In this document: positions 45,909-56,379 of the stretch, piece by piece | Numbering within the stretch: position 1 is the first letter of the stretch | How the letters are laid out: the number at the start of each line of letters is the position of its first letter | Assembly (NCBI GenBank): GCA_033220425.1 | Contig: CM065649.1 | Span: forward strand, 124,001-188,000 | Origin: Lepraria neglecta | Taxonomy: Eukaryota; Ascomycota; Lecanoromycetes; Lecanorales; Stereocaulaceae | Direction of reading: 5' to 3' | DNA length: 64,000 nucleotides | Translations under genes and position numbers: made by a program | The notes under the pieces: generated by a model | Seen by the model: the letters and a program-made list of their open reading frames with translations, nothing else | Database searches by the model: none | What the model was told of the DNA's origin: nothing

Positions 45909-46775
45909 TCATTTACTCTTCACTTCCCGTTCTGCCTCTTCCAACCCTTGAACAAATTGCTTTGTCGCATCAAAAACAGGCGAATCAGACCCAACACAAG
46001 TCTCCACCACCTCAAGAGTCTTTCTACCAAACCTCAACGCTTCCTTGTATTGTTTCGTCGCCCGACAGCATTCAGCAGCGTGACGATAATAATTTGCCAG
46101 ATCCAAAGATACCAGACCCTCTTCTTCTATTAAGTCGATCAACATAATGAGATCAAGCAGCGTAACCGGACAATGCCTCCTAGTCCTACTGATCTCGCTT
46201 TTGAGCCGTCTTATCTCACTGCGTCGACGCTCACTGCCGTGATCGAGATCGCTACAAATGTTACAGACACACGGGAAGGAATAACGTGCCAACACCTCCT
46301 TTCGCCCATCGATGCTGAGGAGTGGATCGCAGTAGCTGATCGAGATTTCTGATCCGCGAGGAATATCACGAATAGCATGCGTAGTGCCAAATTGAAGCTT
46401 TGCATTCCAAGAGAAGTAAGCGTTGGGCTGACAAGAATGATTGAGACCAGCTGCTTGAGGGAAGATGCCATACATAGTGCATCTATCGTTATAAACCAGA
46501 GCGTTGGTCTGGAAGGCGGCCAGGACATCATGTCCTTGAGAAGCAAGTTGGTCAAATATTCTCTTCTTTTCAATAGGCAGCTTGCCGTATTTTCCTTGAA
46601 CGCGAGCTCGGTTTTGATAGTCCAATACACCGAAAAGACACTCATCGGCAAATATGCGTTTGCCTCTTGGGATTTCTCTTGCAGCGATCGTTCCGTAGCC
46701 TGTTGGTGAGTTGAATGAGAAAGTGATGAAGACGTTTGGCGCGGTAGCAGTCGTGGAGGGAATTTCTGCGTCCAT
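45909..46775 (-). CDS. SET-domain protein, intact copy
   Basis: 288 aa, single exon. Candidate protein-lysine methyltransferase of the small fungal SET5/SMYD-like group without MYND finger. SET core: TGYGTIAAREIPRGKRIFADE (start), GLNHSCQPNAYFSWN (Asn112-His113, S-adenosylmethionine pocket), GSEISISYCD with Tyr148, post-SET Cys169, Cys171 and Cys174 in FPCVCNICSD. The C-terminus (175-288) is helical, TPR-like (YYRHAAECCRATKQYKEALRFGRKTLEVVE). All hallmark residues are present, in contrast to its three relatives in the window. The first residues MDAE are shared with the decayed copy at 47.2-47.8 kb. Substrate unknown; a non-histone target is as likely as a histone. Confidence 0.85.
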   Translation of the reverse strand: MDAEIPSTTATAPNVFITFSFNSPTGYGTIAAREIPRGKRIFADECLFGVLDYQNRARVQGKYGKLPIEKKRIFDQLASQGHDVLAAFQTNALVYNDRCTMYGIFPQAAGLNHSCQPNAYFSWNAKLQFGTTHAIRDIPRGSEISISYCDPLLSIDGRKEVLARYSFPCVCNICSDLDHGSERRRSEIRRLKSEISRTRRHCPVTLLDLIMLIDLIEEEGLVSLDLANYYRHAAECCRATKQYKEALRFGRKTLEVVETCVGSDSPVFDATKQFVQGLEEAEREVKSK

Positions 46776-47161
46776 GGTTTGTGAGTTGAATTATTTGTAA
46801 GGGAGAAGAAGAAAGAGAGGGGGGGAAAGTGCGACTTTGAGACAAGGGAAGTACAATTCATCATCTGAGTGTTAGCTTGCGTGTTGCTATCCATGTATCA
46901 CAATGATGTGCTGTCCAACTAACATGTGTGTATTCGCAGGTGTAGAAGCTAGCGACACTCTGGTGGAACATTAAAAACTTCTTCTATCCATGACACTTTG
47001 TAAGTCAGACACCTCCGAGATTGCTTGGAAAGGAATTGTGATCTAAGAAAAGATGATCTCACAAAAGATAAACATTAGTGTCGCTACTTGCATCTAGTAG
47101 ACAGAGTTGTGTAATCGAAGTTTCAATGTCCCGGCAACACTGTTCATGTTTGAGGCCTCTG
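46776..47161. other. Intergenic, no gene seen
   Basis: Short spacer between two minus-strand SET-family units; no separate gene is supported. Confidence 0.4.
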
Positions 47162-47774
47162 CTAGGCCTCCCCCAAGTCTCGAATATATCGCTCAGCGGA
47201 TTCGATCTTGGATAAATCATACGCACCAAACAACCTCTGCTCCTCAAGAACTTTCTTAGCATAATACAAAGCCGACGTCTAGTCCTTCCGTGCTTTGCAA
47301 CCTTCGGCTACTTTTTGGCAGCGATCTGCCAAATCGTCAGGCCTCTCACCCCCAATTCCAGGAATTTAATCAAGTTGACGGCATCATGCAACCCGTCATT
47401 GCCATAGTCCGGTGGATAGGTCATCACCATCAAGAAGTCAATCTGAACTCGTCGAAGAGAGCGCTCTTCGTAGCAACGCGTACAGAGCTGGCAATTTGCC
47501 TGGAAATGGCAAAGTTATCAGGTGTGTCTGTTCACTGCTGAGGAGAATACAGGTCCAGATGGCCTTTTCGTTCTGCTTCGTCAATAGCACTAAAGCCTCG
47601 CGAGACATTGTTCTTGTTTCCAGGATCACTTCTGCGGAATGCGGGCTTCTCTTCAAGAATGTGGGTAAAACAGATGATGTCCTCTCCAGCGAAAAGACCT
47701 TATCCTTTGCATGGTGAGTGGCGGATTTCGGCTTTGGGCAGGGTTTGCGGGGTGGGCACAGCTTCTGCATCCAT
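47162..47774 (-). pseudogene. SET-family remnant lacking the catalytic core
   Basis: Starts MDAEAVPTPQTLP, then SPCKG-stop-GLFAGEDI and HILEEKPAF, the N-terminal edge of a SET domain. From about 47530 the sequence passes directly into the family's C-terminal helical region (DDLADRCQKVAEGCKARKD, SALYYAKKVLEEQRLFGAYD, ending DLGEA-stop at 47162). The NHSCxPN and SY portions are missing, so an internal deletion of several hundred bases is inferred. Stops also occur. Third member of the tandem SET row and the most decayed. Confidence 0.65.
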
Positions 47775-48768
47775 GTTTTGGTTTCGGTGGTTGGGGTAGC
47801 AAGGCGGTGAGCTTGATGTAGGTGGATCGGAACTGGAACGCTGCGTAATAGCTTGGAGATGATGAAAACAGAACGTGGCCTGACCCAGTTATTATATACG
47901 ACTGCAGCGGGCGAAATATGGACGAACTTGTCCATACTAAAAAGCAGCTGACATCCTCCGGCCCCCCAACGAACTTGATTCTTCTAGGTCGATCGGATCG
48001 ATGTCATGACCGACCAAAACGAAAAGAAATATGTGCAGGCTGCCTGGATTTTCTCGTACAATCTCCTAGGAAGCTTGCTGCAAACTATGTTCCATTGGGT
48101 TCTACTGTCTACTGCCTATTCGCAGAGTTGCTAGTAAATGGAGGGAGGAATCTGTAGACCAGTCAATGATTTTGCATTGCAACGGCAATGACTTATCTAT
48201 GGCACGCTGTAGTTGGAGGCAAGATCGAGTGATCATGTTTGGGCCCCGGTGTCGCCACTAGATGCCCTGAACAGGGAGAAAAATCTCAGCAAGCGGCGGT
48301 TCTGTCGGAGTATGGCTTCCAACATTGGCACCTGGAAGATAGAATCAGACTTTACGAAGCAACATACATAATCCAAATTTCACAATTTAGCACACAGGTA
48401 AGGGACTTCGGCTACGCTGCGAAGAGCGCCTTCAATGCAAGTCTAATGTCCTTTGTTAACGGCCTTCTGACAACATGGTTTTGATACATTATGAAAGCTC
48501 TCTCGCAAAGGGCCTTTGTCCGTGGGCAGAGGCATTGTCACCAAACAAGGAGCAAACAAGGTGCACGAAGCAGTAGGAACAAGCAGCCTCGACGGAACAA
48601 CGCAAGAACAATGACTGCCTACTCACAACGCCCACTTCGCCTCTCAAAAATCCTCTACCTTCATCTCGTCGAAACCCTACTGCAATCATCGAAGCAAACA
48701 CACCCGTCACACTCTTCCCCAACGACAGAAACATCAAACGTTTTGAATCTAGAGACCAAAGACTAAGC
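47775..48768. other. Intergenic, no supported gene
   Basis: About 1 kb. It holds the promoter of the next plus-strand gene; no domain-bearing frame. Confidence 0.4.
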
Positions 48769-49455
48769 ATGGGCTGCACACCCTCCAAACCAGCCCCCAC
48801 CACCGTCTCCAGACCCCAAATTTCTCGACCCATCCACCCAAACTCCCGCCCGATCCATTCCTCTGCCCCAGCTCCGGCCCCACAAACCCTCTACCAAAAC
48901 CCCGACTACACCCCCCGCACCCCCGCCGAAAAAGCCCGCATGAACGCAAAGCCGCTCCCCTTTCTCCCTCCCAAGGCAGAACTAAGAGCGAAAGGTCAAC
49001 TGGACAGTCATGGGACGATTATCATGGTGAATCAGAGTAGGGGTAAGACACTCCTTCACCCACCAAAGCCCCAAAAAACAGTGGCAAAGCCGGCGATACC
49101 AGCTAAGACACCTGGGCACGCGGCGCGCGCGATACAAGTGCAGAATTACTCGCGGAAGCCAGAGCCAGTTCCAGTGAAGAGTAGCAATCCCAAGCCCGTA
49201 CAAGTGCCGAGGGAAATCAAGCGGGTGCCCGCGAATCATGGACAGCGGGTAGCGTTTATAGATGGGAAATGGGTGGGTCCGGGTATGAGTACGAAGCCCG
49301 GGTATCAGGGGTTTCAAGGGTATATGGTGCAGAGGTATGATGGGAAGTGGGTTCCTGCTCGGAAGGCGATGAAGGGGAAGGATGGGAAGGATGGGAAGGA
49401 TGGGAAGGATGGGAAGGATGGGAAGGAGGTTGTTTATTCGGGGGGATGGTTTTGA
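48769..49455 (+). CDS. Dually acylated proline-rich protein with KDG repeats
   Basis: 228 aa, single exon. It begins MGCTPSKP: Gly2 is an N-myristoylation consensus (G-x3-S/T) and Cys3 a palmitoylation site, so stable attachment to the inner plasma membrane is expected. The body is basic, Pro/Lys-rich and disordered (SRPIHPNSRPIHSSAPAPAP; TPAEKARMNAKPLPFLP). Two short related segments, VAFIDGKWVGPGM and MVQRYDGKWVPARK, suggest a repeated DGKWV module. A five-fold GKD repeat follows, and the protein ends EVVYSGGWF. No enzyme domain. I do not recognise a named family; membrane scaffold is a reasonable guess only. Confidence 0.75.
   Translation: MGCTPSKPAPTTVSRPQISRPIHPNSRPIHSSAPAPAPQTLYQNPDYTPRTPAEKARMNAKPLPFLPPKAELRAKGQLDSHGTIIMVNQSRGKTLLHPPKPQKTVAKPAIPAKTPGHAARAIQVQNYSRKPEPVPVKSSNPKPVQVPREIKRVPANHGQRVAFIDGKWVGPGMSTKPGYQGFQGYMVQRYDGKWVPARKAMKGKDGKDGKDGKDGKDGKEVVYSGGWF
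49381..49426 (+). repeat. Nine-base tandem repeat coding GKD
   Basis: GATGGGAAG repeated five times in a row near the 3' end of the acylated-protein gene, in frame. Confidence 0.85.
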
Positions 49456-49831
49456 GTGGGTAGGTGAGGTTTTTGTGTTTGGTTGGTTGGTTGGTTGGAG
49501 GGTGCCTTTTTTTTTGCTGGTATCAAAAGTGATGATATTATGACGATATGATGGAACGTGGTAATGTTTGAGTAAATGGTCTTTCTTTTGATGAGACTTG
49601 GGATGGTGCAATAGAAAAACTCATTTGAACAGGTTCGTATAAGCGGTTAAATTGGCACATCTTATGGAAAAGTATTCTTTCGGTAAAAATTATTGAAAAG
49701 CATTATAGTCTGTACAGTGGGTATCTTGATTGAGCAGAATTGAGCCTCCTCTTTCGATTATTCATTTATACATTACCCCTTCCTAGATCCATGTTATCTA
49801 CCTTGCGCTTCAAACGATGTCATTGCTCCTC
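49456..49831. other. Intergenic between converging genes
   Basis: 375 bp of 3' UTR sequence; GGTTGGTTGGTTGG at 49480-49497 is a short tetranucleotide run. Confidence 0.4.
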
Positions 49832-51685
49832 CTAAACTGCCTCTGCAGGCTTGGCATCATTCTTCTCAGGATCGACCTCCTTTGCTTGGCTTTTCTCTGC
49901 CGCACCAGGCTTGCGAGGTTCTCCACCTGGGCCACCATGTTTCATACCCTTAATGTTCTTCCACTCCATGCTCAGCGCTCCAATAATAGACAAGCACGCC
50001 ATGACCAGAGCAGCCGTGAACGTCTTCGTTAACGCTCCATTGTATGCTAAAAGCACCTTGCCAAGCAGGTCCGGATTTACAACATTCCTGATCTCAGTTG
50101 CGCCTGTGTCGACAACAGCAGCTGGGTTGATACCGGATATGGGCCGTAAGCCATTGGCAAGCTCGTTGGCGAACACATTCTGGCCAATGGAAACGAAGAC
50201 GGCGCCTCCGAGTTGTTGACAAAACATGATTAGTGCAATTCCTGTTGGTGCATCTTTTCGTGCGAGCACGGCTTGGGCGGCCAAACTCGCCTGCTGCATG
50301 CCGAGACCTAAGCCGAAACCAAAGATCACCTGATAGCCGATCCACTTCGAATGGCCTGTGAAGGGGGTGAACGTTGTTATAAGACCAGCGCCAATGGACA
50401 TGATGACCCCGTTGGCGATCATAAAAGGCACATAATACCCCACGCGAGCCACCAAGGCTCCAGCTGTTATGCTGGAGACGACAAGACCGAGGACTAAAGG
50501 TAGTGTGTCGATACCGGACTTGACGGCGCTGACATCTTTGATTGCTTGAAACCAGATAGGAACGTAATAGACCACGACCATCATCGAAGATCCCACACTG
50601 AATTGTGACCACATGCCAGCAGCTATGCTGCGGTTTTTGATGATGCGAGGTGGGACTGTAGCTGTCTCTTTCTTCCAGGCTTGGATGGCTATGAAGGCGG
50701 ATATCAGCAGGGCGAAAAGTACCAAGAGGGCGGCGATGCGTGCGTCTTTCCAGGCGTAGGTTGTCCCGCCCCATTGTAGCGCCAGTAGGAGGCACACAAT
50801 GCCCGAGATGAAGAACACGGTACCGATTGGATCGAGTTGGTTGACCTGCTCTCGCCAGGGTGTGTTCGCTTTGCTAGCACCTGGAATGTGGAGGATAATG
50901 GCCAAGACAGCCATGGCGACTCCACCAATGGGGAGGTTGATGTAGAAGCACCACCGCCAGGACACCTTCGTCGTAAACACCCCGCCAAGTAGAGGACCAA
51001 CAACTGACGCAATGCCAAATATCGCCCCAATCAACCCTTGGAGTAGAGGTCGTTTGTGTAGCGGTACTAAGTTCATGAAGATGACAATGGCGCCGGAGAA
51101 GATACCCGAAGAGCCTGAGCCAGCAATTGCACGGCCAACGATGAAGGCGGTGGAGCTGTGGGCAGCACCGCAAATGATAGAGCCAATTTCGAAGAGGGCA
51201 ATGGAGGCAATAAAAACATATTTGGGGTTATAGAAGGTATAGATTCTGCCGGTAAGGAGTTGGAGGGAGGAGCCTGTAAGCATGTAGGCAGAGCCGTACC
51301 ATCCAACGTCGCCAAGGGAATGGAAGTCGTCTGTTATCGTGGGGATGGCTGTTGCGATTATTGTGCGGTCCTAAATGTTTGTTAGCCTTGATCGAACAGA
51401 TAGATAGTATAGGATACTGACAAGAGCGACGAGGAAGAAGGCCATGTAGAGAGCAGCAACGATTGGGATGACTCGCTTCGTGCTTGGGAATTCCTGTTCG
51501 GCCTCCTCGTTGAGCGGAGGCTTCTCTGTAGTCTTCTCCACGGATCTTTCCTCCCATCCCATGTCGGCATCAGTGTGTGACGGAAGCTTCTCTAGCATTG
51601 TCACTGGGTTGGCAGGAGGTGGTATGGAGGTTGTAGAGGCTTCGACTCCCTTCTCAGGGTTGACTGCGTGATGTTGATCACCCAT
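49832..51685 (-). CDS. MFS drug:H+ antiporter, DHA2 (14-TM) type
   Basis: Spliced model of 600 aa: exon 1 51685-51422, 51-bp intron, exon 2 51370-49832. The join gives FLVALDRTIIATAIPTI, the DHA motif D1 of TM1. The cytosolic N-terminus is acidic and Pro-rich. Further signatures: GRIYTFYNPKYVFI (motif A region), AHSSTAFIVGRAIAGSGSSGIFSG, PLLGGVFTTKVSWRWCFYINLPIGG (motif C with the DHA2 WRWCFYIN), then ten more helices and a Lys/Glu/Gly-rich tail. Length is typical. Exports toxins or drugs across the plasma membrane by proton antiport. No biosynthetic genes adjoin it, so a link to a metabolite cluster is not supported. Confidence 0.93.
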
Positions 51686-52831
51686 GTTCGCGTGTCTGAG
51701 ATGTGTGCAGGAGGGTTGGATTGTATGTCTAATATGAGGGTGGAGAGTGGTTCAGAGGATTAGGAGTTTGGGGGGGCGCCTATGGACTTGAAGGCATTTC
51801 GAGCGAAAGGGGAAAGTATAGAACATATCGAGAGAGCGGACTGGTCGAACAGAATAATATAGAAGCCATAGTCGGTGTCTGAATGTTGCTGCCTGGTCGA
51901 AATGAGCCATTGCAATGATATTACTGGCGTCGCTCGTTCTTTCTAAGAACGTTTTCATCGGTCTTCACGGACAACGGACAACAGAGAGAATCCGCGCCGA
52001 GAGCGCCAAGTCTCGATCTAGTTCTAATGCTAGCGGGCAACTAGAAAAGGGAAGATCTAGTTTAGTAGCCACTTATGTCATTCAAGCTTCAAATGGGCAC
52101 TCAGAGAGCTTGGTACGAAGGAGTTCTATTGATCCCCCTACTCCCCTGCTATCTATGGTACTATCTAAAAGTGGGAGATTGGGTATGGAAACTCTGCTTG
52201 CCAAGGGTCTAACCCTATGCGGTTGGAGCGCTGTCATGTGATCGCTACCCTTCTCTCAACTTGAGGCTCGAATTCCGTCCCTTGACCTCCGTGTTCTCCT
52301 ACCTCTTATGATTCCATCGGTAGCATCAACAACTTGACTTGCTTGGCTTACATAGTCGCAATCTAATGGCGGCTGTGCAGCTTCACGCAGGCTAATTAAG
52401 GTCTGGACAGCATGAGATTGACACAATTGCAGAAACCACCATACCTCGGGTCCTTGCCGAAACACTCGGACCACAATAACCCTTAGGCGACCGCAACATC
52501 ACTAGCATGTGACTAAGACACTGCCTTTGGTCCCGTTGACGCAGGGGTATGTACACAATGAGCCTACCGCTTTGCTCAGGACCAGCCGTGACTCCCAGCA
52601 TAGCGGCTGTCGCCAAGCTGCAACCAGTTGCCATCTGTTACAGCTCTTATTTGGCTCTCCACTCGTTTAAGTCTGCATCAGATTTTCCAGATCCGTCTTC
52701 CGTCCAGTCAAATCTGAGCACATCGGTTCAATGTTCGGATCATTCATTTTCAGTATACCTGTTATGCGCCCTTCAAGAGTCGAAAGGTGGACTTTGATGG
52801 TGCTCAGTCCTGAATCCCACGCAACCTCATC
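51686..52831. other. Divergent intergenic region
   Basis: 1.15 kb containing the transporter promoter and that of the secreted protein at 52832. No supported gene. Confidence 0.4.
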
Positions 52832-53574
52832 ATGAACAACAGGCAATTCTTTCTGGCTTGTATCACTCTGTCTCTTCAATTCTCCTGCGTCTTCTCTCTG
52901 TTCAAATGCGATAGCACCCTCTACGGCAAGCCAGTCCCCAAGGACTGCTTCAACCTATACGATCAGCTTCCAGGTGGACCGGAAGCGCCAGACATTGATC
53001 TTGATACACCACGATCCTTTGTCGAGCCCAAGTTCATGCAACCAAGTTTCTCTCCGGTGTTCAACCCTTTCCGTACGCAAATGGTGCAACTCCCCAAAGT
53101 CTGGCGAGAAGGTCTGCCAGAAGTTCAGATACAAGCCCATTAGTGACCGTCATATCATTTACAAATTACTAATTCAATTACAGGAACATGTCGCTGCGCG
53201 CTCATGAGTATCGCCAACTCAGCAGGCATCGTGCATGAAGCTACGAGCGTTGACAAATGGAGGACCATTTTGGACGCTGTGATTGACGACGTGCAAGCAT
53301 GCGTGATTGGGAGCTATGGTGCTGGAGGGGTCCACTTTGCCAATAGTATGTGCCGTCTTGCGGTGGACCTGAGAAATTGTTGAACCAGAAGCTAAGGTGA
53401 TTTTCAGGGGAGCCGCCAGATGCCAAAGTGGTTTACATCTACGCCCAAGGCTCGAGGTTTGAGAGTGTGATGAACGCGTACATGTCGAGCTACGATCGAG
53501 GACTTGATCCCGATGAACCAGACTCTATTCTTGGCCGTGTAGCCGTTGCCAACTCATCAATAGCAGCGAGGTGA
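52832..53574 (+). CDS. Secreted cysteine protein, second pair, copy 1, three exons
   Basis: Spliced model of 202 aa: exons 52832-53111, 53184-53345, 53408-53574. Signal peptide MNNRQFFLACITLSLQFSCVFS. Cysteine framework: CDSTLYGKPVPKDC (C-x12-C), then QLPKVWREGTCRCALMSI across the first intron, then DVQACVIGSYGAGG. The first donor is an unusual GTCTGC; the other sites are standard (GTATGT). The structure mirrors the next gene exon for exon: both introns fall at equivalent points, after REG/SQG and after the GAGG block. Predicted extracellular; no enzyme motif. Same general pattern as the pair at 26-28 kb. The weak first donor leaves some doubt that splicing is efficient. Confidence 0.65.
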
Positions 53575-53991
53575 TCACTTTCCTCACCAAACATCTAGTG
53601 GTTTAAGGATAAGCTAGGAATGACTCGACCACTTGGTGTAAGATCGGAGATGCTTAACTAGCGGCATTGCGTGACACTGCGAGATAATTGATCTATGCCC
53701 CACACGGAATTGAATTTCTTCACCTTGCGATACGATGTCCGCGATTTAAAGACAAGGCGTCCCCAGGCAAAAAGACCCAAAGGCCTCGCTGGATATAGAT
53801 GGGGGGTTGGCCGCTTTGGCGACGCTAATGCAGGGCGCATACAGGGTTGTAAATATCTGACACCCGACAGACTGGATCAAGATAGCCGATGGAGCACCAG
53901 GTGCCATGACACCCCTGACAGTCACACGGAGAAGTTCATATATCGCTATCGAAATCATGCATCATCTGTAAAATCACGATTCCTTTCACAA
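53575..53991. other. Intergenic between tandem secreted-protein genes
   Basis: About 420 bp; an open frame at 53695 runs into the next gene but its first 99 codons are not protein-like, so they are read as leader DNA. Confidence 0.4.
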
Positions 53992-54801
53992 ATGCTAATC
54001 CTCACATTCTTAGCAGCATGCTCGTGCCTAATCAACGCATCGCTAGCGGAGCAAATTCTCTGCAACAAAAGTTGGTATGGCTCACCTACCTCGATGGACT
54101 GCGCAGAACTCCTCGAAGCCGTTGTTGACCCCCATGACCATAATATCCGCTATTTCGATGAAGAACAGGTGCGGACTGGAGATGGTCTCGATTTCCCTGG
54201 AGTCGTGAACCATTATTCCACGCAGATTGTGCAGTTGCCCACTTTTTGGAGCCAAGGTATATCCTTCTTCCGAGTGAAACACTTCTTTCTCCCCAATTGA
54301 GGCGTGCCAACCAAAATGAGGAGCTTTCATTGCTAAGATAAATCTTATAGGCACGTGTAATATCGCGCTCTTCAGCGCCATTAAGTCCACCACAACTCGG
54401 GCGCCCGCAATTCTGACCAGCTGGAGTCGCGTAAGAGCAGGCGGGGCCGATCTCATGGATCGATGTGTGACACCGGGCGCGGGTGGGAGTATTTGGGTGC
54501 CAAGCTGTACGCACGTTTCCTGTAGCTTTTCAATGCTTGCTGCTGGAGCTGACGGATAATCGTCGCAGACCAACAGCCGAGCGTTGCGTTGGTTTTTGTT
54601 GTTTGGGAGGCTGGTTCTTTATATGATGAATTGTGCAATGAGATGCAGAATAAGCCGAATGATGTGCAGCCGGCCTTATTCGGGATGATGATGAATGGGA
54701 CGGTAGATGGGACAGTACATAGTTGGATGAATGTGAGTTCGGTGCTGAATACCACTGTAGCTGGGGCTTTCAAGCTACCCTCAAATGGCTCAACATCTTG
54801 A
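53992..54801 (+). CDS. Secreted cysteine protein, second pair, copy 2, three exons
   Basis: Spliced model of 217 aa: exons 53992-54256, 54351-54506, 54569-54801, with donors GTATAT and GTACGC and acceptors TAG and CAG. The joins give FWSQ-GTCNIALFSA and VPS-YQQPSVALVFVVWEAGS, both in frame. Signal peptide MLILTFLAACSCLINASLA. Cysteines: CNKSWYGSPTSMDC (C-x12-C as in copy 1), the Cys of GTC, and MDRCVTPGAGG. The last exon adds YDELCNEM and a Thr/Asn-rich tail with several N-glycosylation sites (NGT, NVS, NTT). It looks intact and better preserved than copy 1. Function unknown; candidate effector or surface protein. Confidence 0.72.
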
Positions 54802-55779
54802 ATTTGTATAAAAAACATTCATAGTATTACGAACACTGCACTTTTCTGCGTGCAAAACATGAATGCCATTATTGTTTGCCTACTGAAGCTCTGTGATGAA
54901 AAGCCACCTCGCCCCAAGTCCTATCTCAACAAGAAGCAGCACAAAGCAAGTAACGGTGAGAAAAACGGAATGCCTGAGCTACTTGGTTATGCGGAGGGAT
55001 GAAGTGTGGTAAGAGTAATGACTTGTTTTATTTGCTGCTTTATATTGTGTTTTATTTAATCGCATGTGAGTGGCAGCAGTGGCGGGTGGGAACTTGCTCA
55101 AATCGTGGATGCGGCTCAGAATTTATAGGAGAGTGGAGCGAATTGGCGTGGACTGACTTAGCAAGAGAATATGAACACACCGCTTGACCTAGTCTATATC
55201 TGGGAAAAGGCGACAGAGGCTGGCTGCATCATGGGTGTGGGAGAAGCCTACCTTACATACGAAACCCGCTCCACGCAACCCTCACTCGAATGATAGCCCG
55301 AGAAGCGGAAAGGCTTAAGTTAATGCCCAGAATCCATAGTAGGGCATGCCAGGCCTCCCCACAAAACTTCATACACGCAGACCTCACTTCCCACCACCAC
55401 GGCCCTATTCACTCACGGCCAGGACAAGCCTCGTCACCACGAGTACCATTAGGACTCTAGCTATCGCTCATACCCAACCATCCTCCGTAGACAGCCAAGG
55501 GGTCTATCCACCAGTTTGCCATCCCCTGAATGATCTTTTGTGTATGGTTTCTTGGTCTTGGGCAGGAATAGCTCTCTGGGCCTCTATTTGGATCGTTGTC
55601 TGGGTTGCTGTCTGGGTCACTGTCGGCGCTTGTGTCTCGGCTGTGGGTTGGATGGGGGAGGTTTGTTGGGCTTCGGCTTCGGCAGAATCATTGGAGCTGT
55701 TGCGGGTTGATGAGGAGTCGGGACTGCTTTTGCTGGGTTGTGATTGGGCGATGGGAGTATCCATTTTGGAAATTGCAGT
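54802..55779. other. Intergenic with one questionable minus-strand frame
   Basis: About 1 kb. A minus-strand frame at 55504-55794 (96 codons, Gln/Thr/Ser/Ala-rich) resembles a disordered N-terminus, but no following domain or splice partner is found. Confidence 0.35.
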
Positions 55780-56350
55780 TGTTTTTTGATCCATCCATCC
55801 ATTCCAGTCTCAAGCAACAGCGTCACTGCAGACGTAGCAACAGGCACAGGCATGTGGCTAATAGATGTCGCTCGCGAGCTGCCAACAGCACAACTTGACG
55901 GCTTCGATATCGATCTTAGACATGCTCCACCTCAACAATGGCTGCCTTCAAATGCCACTTTGAGGTATTGGAATATATTTGAGGATATGCTTGACGACCT
56001 GATCGGGAAATACGACTTCGTTAATGTTAGGCTGCTTGTGCTAGTGATTGAGGAGGGTGATCCTAGCTCCGTCCTCCAAAACCTTCTCAAAATGTTCAAA
56101 CCAGGCGGATTCCTCCAATAGGACGATCTCGACTGCCCTATCATGTGCGTCAAACCCGTGGATCCCAGTGTGAAGGCTCCAGCGCTAGAACAGCTTAGGG
56201 AAATGTCGTACCCTAACGGTAGACATGACTGGGTACTTCAAATATCTGAATGTGCAAAGGAGGTGGGATTTGAGAATATGGATCTTCAGAAGTGTTCGAC
56301 TCCTACGACATGTGGTTCCAATTTATTCCACATGCAATCGAAATTCTAGC
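55780..56350 (+). pseudogene. Class I SAM-dependent methyltransferase (LaeA-like) pseudogene
   Basis: LIHPSIPVSSNS precedes motif I VTADVATGTGMWLIDVARE, then FDIDLRHAPPQQWLPSNATLRYWNIFEDM, motif IV-like KYDFVNVRLLVLVIE and MFKPGGFLQ-stop-DDLD. The family has Trp at the stop, so TGG became TAG near 56119. Downstream sequence continues in frame to about 56340 (CAKEVGFENMDLQK) and then shifts to VFDSYDMWFQFIPHAIEI. The usual N-terminal 40-50 residues were not found. Such enzymes often modify small metabolites or act as secondary-metabolism regulators. Dead as read. Confidence 0.65.
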
Positions 56351-56379
56351 CGCTGACCCACTCCAAGGGGCTCCAGGGC

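Noticed and set aside
46211-46894. 227-codon minus-strand frame
   Set aside because: Overlaps the intact SET gene in another frame and lacks its motifs.
48982-49611. 209-codon minus-strand frame, His/Pro/Leu-rich
   Set aside because: Antisense of the proline-rich acylated-protein gene, with repeats mirrored.
50094-50795. 233-codon minus-strand frame
   Set aside because: Other-frame shadow of the DHA2 transporter.
49832-54801. Secondary-metabolite cluster around the transporter
   Set aside because: No polyketide synthase, peptide synthetase, terpene cyclase or tailoring enzymes are present; a single efflux pump is not a cluster.
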